Shown here: positions 8,674 through 18,017 of the stretch, piece by piece
How the letters are laid out: every line of letters begins with the position of its first letter
Numbering within the stretch: position 1 is the first letter of the stretch
Assembly (NCBI RefSeq): GCF_003234655.2
Contig: NZ_CP126271.1
Span: 124,001 to 188,000 of the forward strand
Direction: 5' to 3'
DNA length: 64,000 bases
Source of the DNA: Curtobacterium sp. MCLR17_007
GTDB taxonomy: Bacteria; Actinomycetota; Actinomycetes; Actinomycetales; Microbacteriaceae
Notes under the pieces: generated by a model
What the model saw: the letters and a program-made list of their open reading frames with translations, nothing else
Told to the model about the DNA's origin: nothing
Database searches by the model: none
Translations under genes and position numbers: made by a program

Positions 8674-9665
8674 CGTCGGCGTCCCACGGCGAGCACGGCT
8701 GCTCCCGCGACGCCGAGTGCCGCGCCGATCAGACCGTTGCCGAGCCGGCGGTGCTCCACCCACCAGGTCTGCGGGGACCAGGCGTGGGCGCTGTCGTCGA
8801 ACACACCGTGCGCGCCGTGGTCGCCGGCGACCGGCTCGTAGAGGTTCGAGGGGAGGGACTCCCCGTCCTTCTCGGCGATCTGCTGGCCGGACACCAGGGT
8901 CTTCGCCGCGTACCAGTCGGCGAACCGACCGCTGATGCGGTTGCCGAGGATGGTGTACACCGTCGACTCGCCGACCCAGGTCCGACGACGCGGTCGCTCG
9001 GCCGTGGCGGCGATGGCCCGCGCACCGACCTCGGGCTGGTAGATCGGGGCGACGGGCTGCGGGTGGTGCGGCAGGTTCGACTTCACCCACTCGAACTGGA
9101 TCGTGTTGAGCGCCGGCATGTCGACGCGCGACACCTGCACCTTGCTGCCCTGCTCGATGAGCTCGGAGACGACGGACTCGGTGAACCCGACGATCGCGTG
9201 CTTCGCGCCGCAGTACGCCGCCTGCAGGGGGATGCCCCGGAAGCCGAGTGCCGAGCCGACCTGGATGACCTGCCCGCGGTCACGCGGGACCATCCGCGAC
9301 AGGGCCGCCCGCGTGCCGTTCACGAAGCCGAGGTACGTCACGTGCAGCGCGCGCTCGAAGTCCTCGGGTGCGGTGTCGAGGAAGCGACTGAACACCCCGA
9401 CCATCACCCCGTTCACCCACAGGTCGATCGGACCGAGTTCGGCCTCGATCCGGTCAGCCGCCACCTCGACGGCTTCGCGGTCGGCGACGTCCACCGACAG
9501 CGCGAGACCCCGACGCCCGGCTGCCACCACCTCGGCGGCTGCGGCGTCGACGCCCTCCTGGCCGCGGGCGATCACGGCCACGTCCCACCCGCGCGCCGCG
9601 AGTTCCCGCACCGTCGCCCGTCCGAGTCCCGCTGATCCACCGGTCACCACTGCCACACGTGTCAT
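8670..9665 (-). CDS. Short-chain dehydrogenase/reductase with C-terminal extension
   Basis: 331 residues. A classical SDR domain covers about residues 1-240: the cofactor motif TGGSAGLGRA near the N-terminus, VNGVM where NNAG is usual, the catalytic Ser in QVGSALGFRG, and YCGAK for the Tyr-Lys pair. After it comes an extension with a C-terminal hydrophobic helix (NGLIGAALGVAGAAVLAVG), suggesting membrane anchoring. The substrate is unknown. The ATG at 9665 follows TACAAC by 6 nt. The gene overlaps the next one by 4 bp (ATGA). Confidence 0.85.
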   Translation of the reverse strand: MTRVAVVTGGSAGLGRATVRELAARGWDVAVIARGQEGVDAAAAEVVAAGRRGLALSVDVADREAVEVAADRIEAELGPIDLWVNGVMVGVFSRFLDTAPEDFERALHVTYLGFVNGTRAALSRMVPRDRGQVIQVGSALGFRGIPLQAAYCGAKHAIVGFTESVVSELIEQGSKVQVSRVDMPALNTIQFEWVKSNLPHHPQPVAPIYQPEVGARAIAATAERPRRRTWVGESTVYTILGNRISGRFADWYAAKTLVSGQQIAEKDGESLPSNLYEPVAGDHGAHGVFDDSAHAWSPQTWWVEHRRLGNGLIGAALGVAGAAVLAVGRRR

Positions 9666-9745
9666 CTGCCCGTTGTACCGGTACCGCCCCCGGAACCACC
9701 CCAGCCGCAGCGCCCCGTGGACCTCCGGACGGGCAGACTGGGCCG

Positions 9746-10360
9746 GTGGAGACGCACGACCAGGACGAACGCGAACCGGCGCCGCCGAGCTGGGTGCTGC
9801 GGACGCCGACCCGGCAGCGCGAGGTCTGGACGCTGCCCGCCCTCGCGCTCGTGCTCGCCGTGGGGCTGATCGTCTTCCCCGTGCTGTTCGGCGACCAGCT
9901 CGCGGCCGTCGTCGGCATCGTGACCGGTGGCCTCGTCGCCGTAGGTGCCGTCGCGCTCGCGGTCGCCGGTCTCCGCGCGTACTCGGAGCAGTCCCGAGCC
10001 GCGTCGTGGCGGCTCCACGTGGTGCGCGTCGTCGTCGGGTTCGGCACGGCGACGATCATCACGGCCGGCGGTCTGATCGCGGGAGCGTCCGTCGGCACCG
10101 CGGCGGGCGTGCTCGGAGTCGGTACGCAGGTCTTCCGGAACGCACGATCGGTTCCCCGGCTCGATCGTCTCGTCGCCGCGGTCACTGCGTTCGTGATGGC
10201 GGTCACATCGGTGGTGCTGGTCCTGCTCGGGATCCTGCTGCCCGCGGTGCCCCACCACCGCGCGTCGGTGTGGGTGGGCGGCGGATGGGTGGTCGCGGTC
10301 GTCGCCGCGGCCATTGCGGTGGTCCAGTTCCGCGCCGCGTCCCGGGCACCGCGCGACTGA
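9746..10360 (+). CDS. Hypothetical integral membrane protein
   Basis: 204 residues with about six hydrophobic segments (for example LALVLAVGLIVFPVLFG, VVGIVTGGLVAVGAVALAV and a C-terminal WVVAVVAAAIAVVQF). The family is not recognised. The GTG at 9746 was preferred to the ATG at 9659 because CAGACT lies 6 nt upstream of it in the leaderless arrangement and the extra N-terminus would overlap the divergent SDR promoter. It is divergent from the SDR operon. Confidence 0.65.
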   Translation: METHDQDEREPAPPSWVLRTPTRQREVWTLPALALVLAVGLIVFPVLFGDQLAAVVGIVTGGLVAVGAVALAVAGLRAYSEQSRAASWRLHVVRVVVGFGTATIITAGGLIAGASVGTAAGVLGVGTQVFRNARSVPRLDRLVAAVTAFVMAVTSVVLVLLGILLPAVPHHRASVWVGGGWVVAVVAAAIAVVQFRAASRAPRD

Positions 10361-10404
10361 CGGTCGACGCACCTTCCGCCCTGACCACCGGTGGAACGAC
10401 ATCC

Positions 10405-10493
10405 GCGCTGTCGTACGACATCGCTCCTGTCGTTCGGGCGGCGGCGTACGGCCGGCGCGACAACTGCGCTGTCGTACGACATCGGTCCTGTCG
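10405..10493. repeat. Two copies of a palindrome-centred intergenic repeat
   Basis: TGTCGTACGACA, a perfect palindrome, occurs at 10409-10420 and 10470-10481. Each copy sits in a longer shared context beginning gcgctg and ending tcctgtcg. Between and beside them the sequence is low complexity (repeats of cagcacccgcccgacc to about 10573). It could be a dispersed REP-like element or a paired operator. Confidence 0.6.
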
Positions 10494-10574
10494 CACCAGC
10501 ACCCGCCCGACCGGCCCGACCCGAGTCAGCACCAGCACCCGCCCGACCCGCAGCACCCGCCCGCAGCGCCCGAC

Positions 10575-11360
10575 TCAGCGCCGTCCGGCCCCGAAGCGCG
10601 TGGTCACCCCCGGCGAGTACAGCACCGAGTCCGGCTCGAGCTCCGTCAACGCGAACGGCAGCCCCGCGGCGCCGACCAGGTCGTCCCGCAGCGACACCAC
10701 CGACGCCCGGTGCAGTGCCCACGACGCGTGCTCGTTCGGCCAGAACCGCGTCGCACCCGCCCGGTGCACGTGCATGCCCCACCGCGCCGTCAGGAAGGTC
10801 TCGAGCGCGGTCGGCTCCGCGACCTCCGCTCCGACCTGCACGTCGAACATCGACCGCAGATGGGTCCCGTGCCGGCGCATCGCGTACCCGACGCGCCCGT
10901 CGCCCGTGCGCATCTCGGCGTTCGCCCACCAGTACGGCAGGCCGGTCGCGACGCGCGCTCCGACCGTCGGCAGGAGCTTCCCCGCGTCGAGGGACAGGAA
11001 CACCACGCCTCGCCGTCCCTGGTCGTCCCGCGTGTAGACGCGCACGTTGACCTCCACGAAGTCACCGATGCGCCCGGTCCGCCCCAGGGGGCCGAGCGGC
11101 GGGAACCGCGTGTCCGTGAACCGGAAGCCGATCAGCCCGACCCAGGTGGTCGCGTCGTCGTCGGTGCCGTCGAGCGCCATGGTGTCCGGCCGCGTCCCGG
11201 CCGGCAGCAGCGGCGCGACCGCCGACGCGTCGACCCGCCAGTGCACGAAGACCACGTCGAGCCAGTCCTGCGAGATCCACGGCCGTCCGGTCAGGTCCGG
11301 TGCCGCGGCCGTCACGGACTGGAGGACCGGTCCGCTCCCGCCGACCCGGCCGGCGGTCAC
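10575..11360 (-). CDS. DUF2071 (YqjF-like) family protein
   Basis: 261 residues of the DUF2071/COG3361 family, whose biochemical role is not established. Recognisable parts are [16 protein letters not shown] near the N-terminus, [24 protein letters not shown] and [11 protein letters not shown]. The GTG at 11360 overlaps the stop of the upstream nitroreductase (GTGA), so the two form an operon. This fits a small-molecule or redox stress unit, though only from position. Confidence 0.8.
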   Translation of the reverse strand: MTAGRVGGSGPVLQSVTAAAPDLTGRPWISQDWLDVVFVHWRVDASAVAPLLPAGTRPDTMALDGTDDDATTWVGLIGFRFTDTRFPPLGPLGRTGRIGDFVEVNVRVYTRDDQGRRGVVFLSLDAGKLLPTVGARVATGLPYWWANAEMRTGDGRVGYAMRRHGTHLRSMFDVQVGAEVAEPTALETFLTARWGMHVHRAGATRFWPNEHASWALHRASVVSLRDDLVGAAGLPFALTELEPDSVLYSPGVTTRFGAGRR

Positions 11361-12187
11361 GACCCGCTCCGGTCGTCCAGGTGGGTCGCGACGGACACGT
11401 CGTCCCACCCCTGCTGCGGGGTGTCGCAGGTGTCGCGGAAGACGTACTGCGACGGCCGCTTCCGTTCGCTCGACGTCCAGTCGATCGCGGGTCGTCGACG
11501 CTCGGGCGGGAGGTACCCGATCCGGTACACGGCCATGAGCTCGAGTTCCGACGGCACGCGCAGCAGGTCCTCGATCTCTGCCCAGGCACCGGGGGCCTCC
11601 ATCGGGAACGACACGAACTGGATGCCGAGGCCGAGCTCGGTCGTGGCGAGCCAGATGTTCTCCATCGCCGCGCCCATGCTGAACACCGAGTAGAAGCCGG
11701 AGAGCTCCTCCTTCCGGTACTCGTGCCGGTCGAGCATCACGCCGAGCAGCAGCGGGGAGCCGGCGACGAGCTTCCGGTTCTCCTCGCCGAGGGTCTGCGG
11801 CACGCGCAGGGTGTTCATCAGCAGCTGCCCGCGCCTGGTGAAGACCTGCTTGGTGAACGGCTTGAGCGGACCGGGCAGCTTGTCGAAGAGCATCCCGTCC
11901 CGGCGCTCGTCCATCTCCTGCTGGCTGAACCGGAAGTACGGCTTGTAGCGCTGGAAGAACGTGCCCTCGGCCATCGTGCGGGTCATCGAGCGCCCGCTGA
12001 TCTCCGCGACCCGGTCGATCGTCGTCCGGTCCTCGACCAGGACGAAGCGCCACGGCTGGCTGTTGAGCTGCGACGGAGCCCGACCGGCCAGCTCGACGAG
12101 CAGCCGCTGGTGCTCCTCGGAGACGGGGTCGGGCTGGAACGCCCCGTTCGTGGTGCGTCGCCGCCGGATCGCTTCGAACAGTTCCAC
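11357..12187 (-). CDS. Nitroreductase-family flavoprotein
   Basis: 276-residue FMN-dependent oxidoreductase fold. The N-terminal [18 protein letters not shown] and [17 protein letters not shown] match the FMN-phosphate-binding start of the family; [20 protein letters not shown] is the conserved central helix. Members reduce nitroaromatics, quinones or enones with NAD(P)H. The GTG at 12187 is preceded by gaggaagg at good spacing, which fixes the start; the frame opens further upstream without homology. The gene is first in an operon with the DUF2071 gene. Confidence 0.88.
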   Translation of the reverse strand: MELFEAIRRRRTTNGAFQPDPVSEEHQRLLVELAGRAPSQLNSQPWRFVLVEDRTTIDRVAEISGRSMTRTMAEGTFFQRYKPYFRFSQQEMDERRDGMLFDKLPGPLKPFTKQVFTRRGQLLMNTLRVPQTLGEENRKLVAGSPLLLGVMLDRHEYRKEELSGFYSVFSMGAAMENIWLATTELGLGIQFVSFPMEAPGAWAEIEDLLRVPSELELMAVYRIGYLPPERRRPAIDWTSSERKRPSQYVFRDTCDTPQQGWDDVSVATHLDDRSGS

Positions 12188-12207
12188 CGTGTGTCCTTCC
12201 TCGCGTC

Positions 12208-12582
12208 TCAGCGCCGCGCGAGCAACGCCCCCAGGTAGGACGGTGCGGCGGCGACCGCGACGCTCCAGTGTGCTCTCGACCTCGGGTCCGTGCGTGGAGC
12301 GACCGCCAGCGGGACGAGTGCGGGCAGCAGGAACAGCGCCGACCGTGAGCGGGTCCACAGCGGGGTGGTGGCCGCGACGCCCGTCAGGGTGGCGGTCACG
12401 ACGAACAGGCCGTGGTGCACCACCCGGAGCTTCTTCGTCCGGATGACACCGACTGCGACGGCGGTACCCCACAGGCAGTTGGTGACGTAGGCGATCGACG
12501 CGGCCGCGACCAGACGGCGGGCGGGACGCGATCCTGCGTGCGTCGGGCCGGGCCTCCAGGACGTCGAACGGAACCGGGACAC
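12208..12582 (-). CDS. Hypothetical membrane protein downstream of Lrp gene
   Basis: 124 residues, GTG start, with three or four hydrophobic segments ([51 protein letters not shown]). The function is unknown. It begins 9 nt after the lrp stop on the same strand and is probably co-transcribed with it. Confidence 0.55.
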   Translation of the reverse strand: MSRFRSTSWRPGPTHAGSRPARRLVAAASIAYVTNCLWGTAVAVGVIRTKKLRVVHHGLFVVTATLTGVAATTPLWTRSRSALFLLPALVPLAVAPRTDPRSRAHWSVAVAAAPSYLGALLARR

Positions 12583-12591
12583 GGCGGTGAC

Positions 12592-13029
12592 CTACGCGGA
12601 CTCGCGCGAGACCAGGCGGGAGAGCACGATCGCGCTGCGCGTGTGGTCGACCTGCGGCGCGAGCCGGACGCGGTCGAGCGCTTCTTCGAGCGCCGGGAGG
12701 TCCTTCGAGCGCATGTGCACGACGGCGTCGGCGCTGCCGGTGACCGTGCCAGCGTCGACGACTTCGGGGACGGAGTCGAGCAGCGACCGGAGTTCGTCGG
12801 GGGAGACCGTGCCGCGGCAGTACAGCTCGACCCAGGCCTCGGTGCCGCGGTCCTCAACCGCGGGGTCGACCTTGATCGTGAAGCCGCGGATCACGCCGTC
12901 GGCGACCAGACGGTCGACGCGGCGCTTGACGGCCGACGCCGAGAGCCCGACGACCGACCCGATGTCGCCGTAGCCGGCGCGGGCGTTGTCCCGGAGTCGA
13001 TCCAGGATGCGGTGGTCGAGCGAATCCAT
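12592..13029 (-). CDS. Lrp/AsnC-family regulator
   Basis: 145 residues. The N-terminal HTH is [20 protein letters not shown] with [20 protein letters not shown]; the C-terminal half is the alpha/beta RAM (ligand-binding) domain. Such regulators sense amino acids. It is divergent from an arginine-type hydrolase and rocD, so arginine or ornithine is a plausible effector (inference). TAGCAT lies 7 nt upstream of the ATG at 13029, a leaderless arrangement. Confidence 0.9.
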   Translation of the reverse strand: MDSLDHRILDRLRDNARAGYGDIGSVVGLSASAVKRRVDRLVADGVIRGFTIKVDPAVEDRGTEAWVELYCRGTVSPDELRSLLDSVPEVVDAGTVTGSADAVVHMRSKDLPALEEALDRVRLAPQVDHTRSAIVLSRLVSRESA

Positions 13030-13121
13030 TGCCGCAATGCTACGCGTGGTTTCTTGCGAGGAGCCCGGCTGCACGCACGAAACGTGCGCGCGTCCACAGG
13101 CTCCAGGCCTCGGGCGTTCCC

Positions 13122-13127
13122 TAGACT
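13122..13127 (+). promoter_or_regulatory. Candidate -10 box for the hydrolase-rocD operon
   Basis: TAGACT lies about 120 nt before the GTG of the hydrolase gene, implying a leader of roughly 110 nt. No good -35 is visible. Confidence 0.3.
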
Positions 13128-13245
13128 GAGCCTCGGCGTCGACCTGGTCCGCCGCGGTACCGGTGAGTGAGCCTGCATCTCACCGAGATCACCTCAGGAG
13201 TGGTTCCTGGCAGGCTCGGGCCCGAAGTCCCCCAGGAGGACTCCA

Positions 13246-14136
13246 GTGTCGAACGCAGCAACCGAGACCGTGGCGGCTCCGGCCCGCACCGCCACCAAGC
13301 GCACGATCCTCATGTGCAAGCCGGACTTCTACACGGTGAGCTACCGGATCAACCCGTGGATGCACCCGGAAGAGCCGACGGACACGTCCAAGGCCGTCCA
13401 GCAGTGGCAGTCGCTCGTCGCGGTCTACGAGCAGCTCGGCTTCGACATCTCGTACATCGACCCCATCGACGGCCTGCCGGACATGGTCTACGCGGCGAAC
13501 GGCGGCTTCGTGCTCGACGGTGTCGCGTACGGCGCCAAGTTCCAGTACCCCGAGCGGCAGCCCGAGGGCCCCGCGTACATGGACTGGTTCCGCAGCGCCG
13601 GCCTGACCGTCGCAGAACCGCGTGAGACGAACGAGGGCGAAGGCGACTTCCTGCTCATCGGGAACACGATCTACGCGGGTACCGGCTTCCGGTCGGACAG
13701 CACCTCGCACGAAGAGCTCGCCGAGGTCTACGGCCGCGAGGTCGTCACCCTCAAGCTCATCAACCCGAGCTTCTACCACCTGGACACCGCCATCGCCGTG
13801 CTCGACCCCGAGCCGTCCGCGGACGGGACCAGCAACATCGCGTACCTCGAGAGCGCGTTCGACGAGCCCTCGTTGGCGATCCTGCGCGAGCGCTTCCCGG
13901 ACGCGATCATCGCCACGGAGGAGGACGCCGCGATCCTCGGGTTGAACTCCTACTCCGACGGCTACAACATCGTGATCGCCTCGCGTGCGACCACGTTCGC
14001 CGAGCAGCTGCGCGAGAAGGGCTACAACCCGATCGGCGTCGACCTGTCCGAGCTGCTGCTCGGCGGCGGCGGCGTCAAGTGCTGCACGCTCGACCTGCAC
14101 CCGGTCGGCACCGGCAACTCCGTGGCACGGTCCTGA
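13246..14136 (+). CDS. Guanidine-modifying hydrolase (DDAH-like; possibly arginine dihydrolase)
   Basis: 296 residues of the amidinotransferase/dimethylargininase superfamily, which attack a guanidinium carbon with an active-site Cys. The Cys lies in GGGGVKCCTLDLHP near the C-terminus and the His in NPSFYHLDTA. The substrate loop reads MVYAANGGFV, with Asn where many DDAH enzymes have an acidic residue; arginine dihydrolases (ArgZ/AgrE) are reported to depend on an Asn there. Coupling to an ornithine aminotransferase would make sense if the product were ornithine rather than citrulline. The GTG start at 13246 follows a strong aggagga (13234-13240). Confidence 0.85.
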   Translation: MSNAATETVAAPARTATKRTILMCKPDFYTVSYRINPWMHPEEPTDTSKAVQQWQSLVAVYEQLGFDISYIDPIDGLPDMVYAANGGFVLDGVAYGAKFQYPERQPEGPAYMDWFRSAGLTVAEPRETNEGEGDFLLIGNTIYAGTGFRSDSTSHEELAEVYGREVVTLKLINPSFYHLDTAIAVLDPEPSADGTSNIAYLESAFDEPSLAILRERFPDAIIATEEDAAILGLNSYSDGYNIVIASRATTFAEQLREKGYNPIGVDLSELLLGGGGVKCCTLDLHPVGTGNSVARS

Positions 14137-15368
14137 TGACCACCGCATCCACGGCGCTCGGCACCGCGACCGCTGCGGCGCTCGCCGTCGAGGACCGGGC
14201 CCTCGCCCACAACTACAGCCCCCTGCCCGTCGTGATCGCCTCCGGAGACGGCGCGACCGTCACCGACGTCGACGGCCGCACCTACCTGGACGGCCTGGCG
14301 GCGTACTCAGCGGTGAACTTCGGCCACGGCAACCCGCGGCTGCTCGACGCCGCGCGGGCGCAGCTCGACCGCGTCACGCTGACCAGCCGTGCCTTCGTCA
14401 ACGACCGCCTCGGGCCGTTCGCGGCGAGCTTGGCCGAGCTCACCGGTACCGACATGGTGCTGCCGATGAACACCGGTGCCGAGGCCGTCGAGTCCGCGAT
14501 CAAGGTGTCGCGGGCGTGGGGCTACCGCGTGAAGGGCGTGCCGGCCGACCGCGCGACGGTCATCGTCGCGAGCGGGAACTTCCACGGGCGGACGACGACG
14601 ATCATCTCGTTCTCGGACGACCCCGACGCCCGCAACGACTTCGGTCCGTACACGCCGGGGTTCCGTACCGTGCCCTACGGTGACGCCGAGGCCCTCCGTG
14701 CCGCGATGGACGAGACCGTCGTCGCCGTGCTGCTCGAACCGATCCAGGGCGAGGGCGGCGTGGTCATCCCACCCGCGGAGTACCTGCCGTCCGTGCGCGA
14801 CATCTGCGACGAGTTCGGTGCGCTGTTCGTCGCCGACGAGATCCAGTCCGGGCTCGGGCGCACCGGCCACACGCTCGCGGTGTCGCGCGTCGGTGTGCGC
14901 CCCGACCTCATCACCCTCGGCAAGGCGCTCGGCGGCGGGATCGTCCCGGTCTCGGCTGTCGTCGGCTCGCGTGACGTGCTCGGCGTCCTGCGTCCGGGCG
15001 AGCACGGGTCGACCTTCGGCGGCAACCCGCTGGCCGCGGCCGTCGGGGCCGAGGTCGTCGCGATGCTCGCCGAGGGCACGTTCCAGCAGCGGGCACTCGA
15101 CGGTGAACCGCTGCTGCGCGGGCTGCTCGAGGACCTGGTCGGCAAGGGCGTCGTCGCACACCGCGTCGCCGGGCTGTGGGCCGGCATCGACATCGACCCG
15201 GTGATCGGCACCGGCAAGGAGATCGCGAAGGCCATGGCGGCACGCGGGGTCCTCGTCAAGGACACCCACGGGTCGACGATCCGCTTCGCGCCCCCGCTCG
15301 TCGTGACCGACGACCAGGTCGCCGAGGCGATCGACGCACTGGGCTCGGTCCTGCGCGACCGCAGCTGA
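14136..15368 (+). CDS. rocD: Ornithine-oxo-acid transaminase
   Basis: PLP-dependent class III aminotransferase, 410 residues, converting ornithine plus 2-oxoglutarate to glutamate-5-semialdehyde plus glutamate. It shows NTGAEAVESAIK (cofactor-phosphate loop), FHGRTTTIISFS, the DEIQSGLGRTG acid motif and LGKALGGG with the Schiff-base Lys. Its ATG shares a base with the upstream stop (TGATG at 14134), so translation is coupled to the hydrolase. The pair gives arginine to semialdehyde if the upstream enzyme yields ornithine. Confidence 0.92.
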   Translation: MTTASTALGTATAAALAVEDRALAHNYSPLPVVIASGDGATVTDVDGRTYLDGLAAYSAVNFGHGNPRLLDAARAQLDRVTLTSRAFVNDRLGPFAASLAELTGTDMVLPMNTGAEAVESAIKVSRAWGYRVKGVPADRATVIVASGNFHGRTTTIISFSDDPDARNDFGPYTPGFRTVPYGDAEALRAAMDETVVAVLLEPIQGEGGVVIPPAEYLPSVRDICDEFGALFVADEIQSGLGRTGHTLAVSRVGVRPDLITLGKALGGGIVPVSAVVGSRDVLGVLRPGEHGSTFGGNPLAAAVGAEVVAMLAEGTFQQRALDGEPLLRGLLEDLVGKGVVAHRVAGLWAGIDIDPVIGTGKEIAKAMAARGVLVKDTHGSTIRFAPPLVVTDDQVAEAIDALGSVLRDRS

Positions 15369-15417
15369 CGCGCCGGACCCGCACCGGGCCTCCCGTCCGT
15401 CGGTGTCGTTTGGACCC

Positions 15418-15477
15418 GCACAACCGGAACCGGCTCGCACCACGTGATCACGTGGTGCGAGCCGGTTCGCGTTGTGC
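15418..15477. terminator. 60-bp near-perfect palindrome, bidirectional terminator
   Basis: A perfect 40-bp palindrome (15428-15467, centre cacgtgatcacgtg) is flanked by further complementary arms gcacaac (15418-15424) and gttgtgc (15471-15477). It sits between the convergent rocD and epimerase genes. Confidence 0.75.
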
Positions 15478-15512
15478 GTCGACGTGTCGAACCGCGGTTC
15501 GCGGGCCGTGTG

Positions 15513-16511
15513 TCAGACCGCCCAGCGCTCCGCGAGCTGGTCCATCAGCGCATCGAGACGCTCGTCGACGACCTGTTCCTCCGGGTGCGCCTCGTACCAG
15601 GCGATGACCTCGCGCACACCCTGCCGGTAGGGCGTCCGCGGCCGGTACCACGGCACGAGCGAGCGGATCTTGCTGTTGTCGAACACCGAGCTGTTCGCCT
15701 TGTCGCCGAGCAGCGCCGCGCCCCACTCGGCGTCGACGGCGTTGATCGCGTCCGCCGGCACGTGCACGATCTGCAGGTCCTCGACGCCCGCCGCTGCTGC
15801 GATCTCGTGCGCGATCGCGTTCCAGGTCGGGGCCTCGTCGCTCGTGATCGTGAACGCCTCGCCGATCGCCGACGCGTTGTCGAGGAGCCCGGTGAACCCG
15901 ACCGCGAAGTCACGGCTGTGGGTGAGCGTCCACAGGCTGCTGCCGTCGCCCGTGATGATCACGGGCTTGCCCGCGCGCATCCGCGCCACCGCGGTCCACC
16001 CGCCAGACAGCGGCAGCTTGGTCTCGTCGTAGGTGTGTGAGGGCCGGACGATCGTCACCGGGAAGTCCTGCTCGCGGTACGCCTGCATGAGCAGGTCCTC
16101 GCACGCGATCTTGTCCCGCGAGTACTGCCAGAACGGGTTCTTCAGCGGCGTCGACTCCGTGATCGGCAGGTGCGTCGCCGGGGTCTGGTACGCCGAGGCC
16201 GAGCTGATGAACACGTACTGGTTGGTCCGCCCGGCGAAGAAGTCGATGTCCGCCTGCACCTGGTCCGGGGTGAACGCGATCCAGTTCACCACCGAGTCGA
16301 AGCGGCGGTCACCGAGTGCCGCCGCCAGGGCGTCGCGGTCCGACACGTCGGCCTGGAGGCGCTCCACACCCTCGGGGAGCGGCCTGCCCCCGGTGGTCCC
16401 GCGGTTCAGGACGGTGACGTCGATCCCCTGTCGGGTCGCCTCCGTCACGCACGCGGCACTGATGACGCCGCTCCCGCCGATGAACAGGACACTCGCTCCG
16501 TTGCTGGTCAT
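15513..16511 (-). CDS. NAD-dependent epimerase/dehydratase family protein
   Basis: 332-residue extended SDR. The N-terminus SVLFIGGSGVISAACVTEAT carries the GxxGxxS nucleotide-binding motif; FISSASAYQ holds the catalytic Ser and YSRDK the Tyr-Lys pair. The C-terminal half resembles sugar-nucleotide-modifying or plant CSP41-like members (WTLTHSRDFAVGF). Its substrate is unknown. The ATG at 16511 was preferred to upstream in-frame codons because homology begins at MTSNGASVLFIGG. Confidence 0.85.
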   Translation of the reverse strand: MTSNGASVLFIGGSGVISAACVTEATRQGIDVTVLNRGTTGGRPLPEGVERLQADVSDRDALAAALGDRRFDSVVNWIAFTPDQVQADIDFFAGRTNQYVFISSASAYQTPATHLPITESTPLKNPFWQYSRDKIACEDLLMQAYREQDFPVTIVRPSHTYDETKLPLSGGWTAVARMRAGKPVIITGDGSSLWTLTHSRDFAVGFTGLLDNASAIGEAFTITSDEAPTWNAIAHEIAAAAGVEDLQIVHVPADAINAVDAEWGAALLGDKANSSVFDNSKIRSLVPWYRPRTPYRQGVREVIAWYEAHPEEQVVDERLDALMDQLAERWAV

Positions 16512-16673
16512 GTGCCCACGAAACCACGTTCCGGACACGGCACCGTGCAGCTTCGCGGTGCCGTGACCGTTGCCCAGTGCCGCGGACGCCGCCGTTGCTG
16601 GGCTGTCGAGGGTCGCCGCGGGCTACCGTCGGACGCGACGCCGCACCGACGCGGCACGGGAGGAACACAGCAC

Positions 16674-17684
16674 ATGGAGTACCGCTACCTCGGCAACTCG
16701 GGCCTCAAGGTCTCCGAGATCACCTACGGCAACTGGCTGACCCACGCGTCCCAGGTCGAGAACGACGCCGCGATCGCCTGCGTCCGGGCCGCGCTCGACG
16801 TCGGCATCTCGACGTTCGACACGGCCGACGTCTACGCGAACACCGGCGCCGAGACCGTCCTGGGCGAAGCCCTCAAGGGGGAGCGTCGTCAGTCGCTCGA
16901 GATCGCCACGAAGGTCTTCGGACCGACCGGCCCGAAGCAGCACAACGACACCGGGCTGAGCCGCAAGCACATCCTCGAGTCGATCGACGGCTCGCTCGGC
17001 CGCCTGCAGACCGACTACGTCGACCTGTACCAGGCGCACCGCTTCGACCACGAGACCCCGCTCGAAGAGACCATGCAGGCGTTCGCCGACATCGTGCGGC
17101 AGGGCAAGGTCCTGTACGTCGGTGTCTCGGAGTGGACCGCCGACCAGCTGCGGGCCGGAGCCGCACTGGCGAAGGAGCTCGGGTTCCAGCTCATCTCGAA
17201 CCAGCCGCAGTACTCCGCGCTGTGGCGGGTCATCGAGGGCGAGGTCGTCCCCACCTCGAAGGAGCTCGGCATCTCGCAGATCGTCTGGTCGCCCATCGCC
17301 CAGGGCGTGCTCACCGGCAAGTACAAGCCGGGACAGCCGCTGCCCGAGGGATCGCGTGCCACCGACGACAAGGGCGGCGCCGACATGATCAAGCGGTTCA
17401 TGCGGGACGAGGTCCTGTCGTCCGTGCAGGAGCTCGAGCCGATCGCGAAGGAGCTCGACCTGTCGATGGCGCAGCTCGCCGTGGCGTGGGTCCTGCAGAA
17501 CGAGAACGTCGCCTCGGCGATCATCGGTGCATCGCGCCCGGAGCAGGTGCACGACAACGCCGGCGCTGCTGGCGTGGAGATCCCGGCCGAGCTGATGTCC
17601 CGCATCGACGACGCCCTCGGTGGTGTCGTGGAGCGCGACCCGGCCAAGACGAACGACAGCAGCCCGAAGACCCGCGAGGCCTGA
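16674..17684 (+). CDS. Aldo/keto reductase, Kv-beta-like
   Basis: 336-residue (alpha/beta)8 NADPH-dependent reductase. The catalytic tetrad is present: Asp and Tyr in FDTADVYANTG, Lys in IATKVFG and His in YQAHRFD. The opening EYRYLGNSGLKVSEITYGNW and ending PEQVHDNAGAAGVE match the potassium-channel-beta-related AKR group, which reduces small aldehydes and ketones. The ATG at 16674 follows gggagga, a good ribosome-binding site. Confidence 0.92.
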   Translation: MEYRYLGNSGLKVSEITYGNWLTHASQVENDAAIACVRAALDVGISTFDTADVYANTGAETVLGEALKGERRQSLEIATKVFGPTGPKQHNDTGLSRKHILESIDGSLGRLQTDYVDLYQAHRFDHETPLEETMQAFADIVRQGKVLYVGVSEWTADQLRAGAALAKELGFQLISNQPQYSALWRVIEGEVVPTSKELGISQIVWSPIAQGVLTGKYKPGQPLPEGSRATDDKGGADMIKRFMRDEVLSSVQELEPIAKELDLSMAQLAVAWVLQNENVASAIIGASRPEQVHDNAGAAGVEIPAELMSRIDDALGGVVERDPAKTNDSSPKTREA

Positions 17685-17779
17685 CCCCGGCACAGAACCA
17701 CGAGACGGACACGGCACCGCGAACGACCATGGTGCTGTGTCCGTTCCGGGGTTCCGTGCGGACCTCCCCGGAAACGGAG

Positions 17780-17807
17780 AAGGCCCCTCACTCGCGTGAG
17801 GGGCCTT
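17780..17807. terminator. Terminator between aldo/keto reductase and tRNA operon
   Basis: Stem aaggcccctcac / gtgaggggcctt with a tcgc loop. It serves the convergent reductase gene (+) and the tRNA operon (-). Confidence 0.8.
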
Positions 17808-17813
17808 ACTCCG

Positions 17814-17886
17814 TGGCTGGACACGGCATCGATCCGTGGACCTTTCGATTTTCAGTCGAACGCTCTACCAACTGAGCTATCCAGCC
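17814..17886 (-). tRNA. tRNA-Phe (GAA)
   Basis: 73-nt cloverleaf read on the minus strand; acceptor GGCTGGA/TCCAGCC, anticodon loop CTGAAAA giving GAA. CCA is not encoded. Last of three tRNAs in the operon. Confidence 0.95.
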
Positions 17887-17887
17887 G

Positions 17888-17964
17888 TGGCGACCCTGAC
17901 GGGACTTGAACCCGCGACCTCCGCCGTGACAGGGCGGCACGCTAACCAGCTGCGCTACAGGGCC
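17888..17964 (-). tRNA. tRNA-Asp (GTC)
   Basis: Cloverleaf with anticodon loop CTGTCAC (GTC); acceptor GGCCCTG pairs with CAGGGTC, discriminator G, then CCA encoded at 17890-17888. Middle tRNA of the operon. Confidence 0.95.
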
Positions 17965-18017
17965 ATGTTGAATTGCTGTTCGATGCTGATCCGTGCTGCT
18001 TGCTGTCTCACGAGGAG

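Noticed and set aside
13128..13245. Riboswitch in the leader of the hydrolase-rocD operon
   Set aside because: The leader is long enough, but I could not match it to any known riboswitch core.
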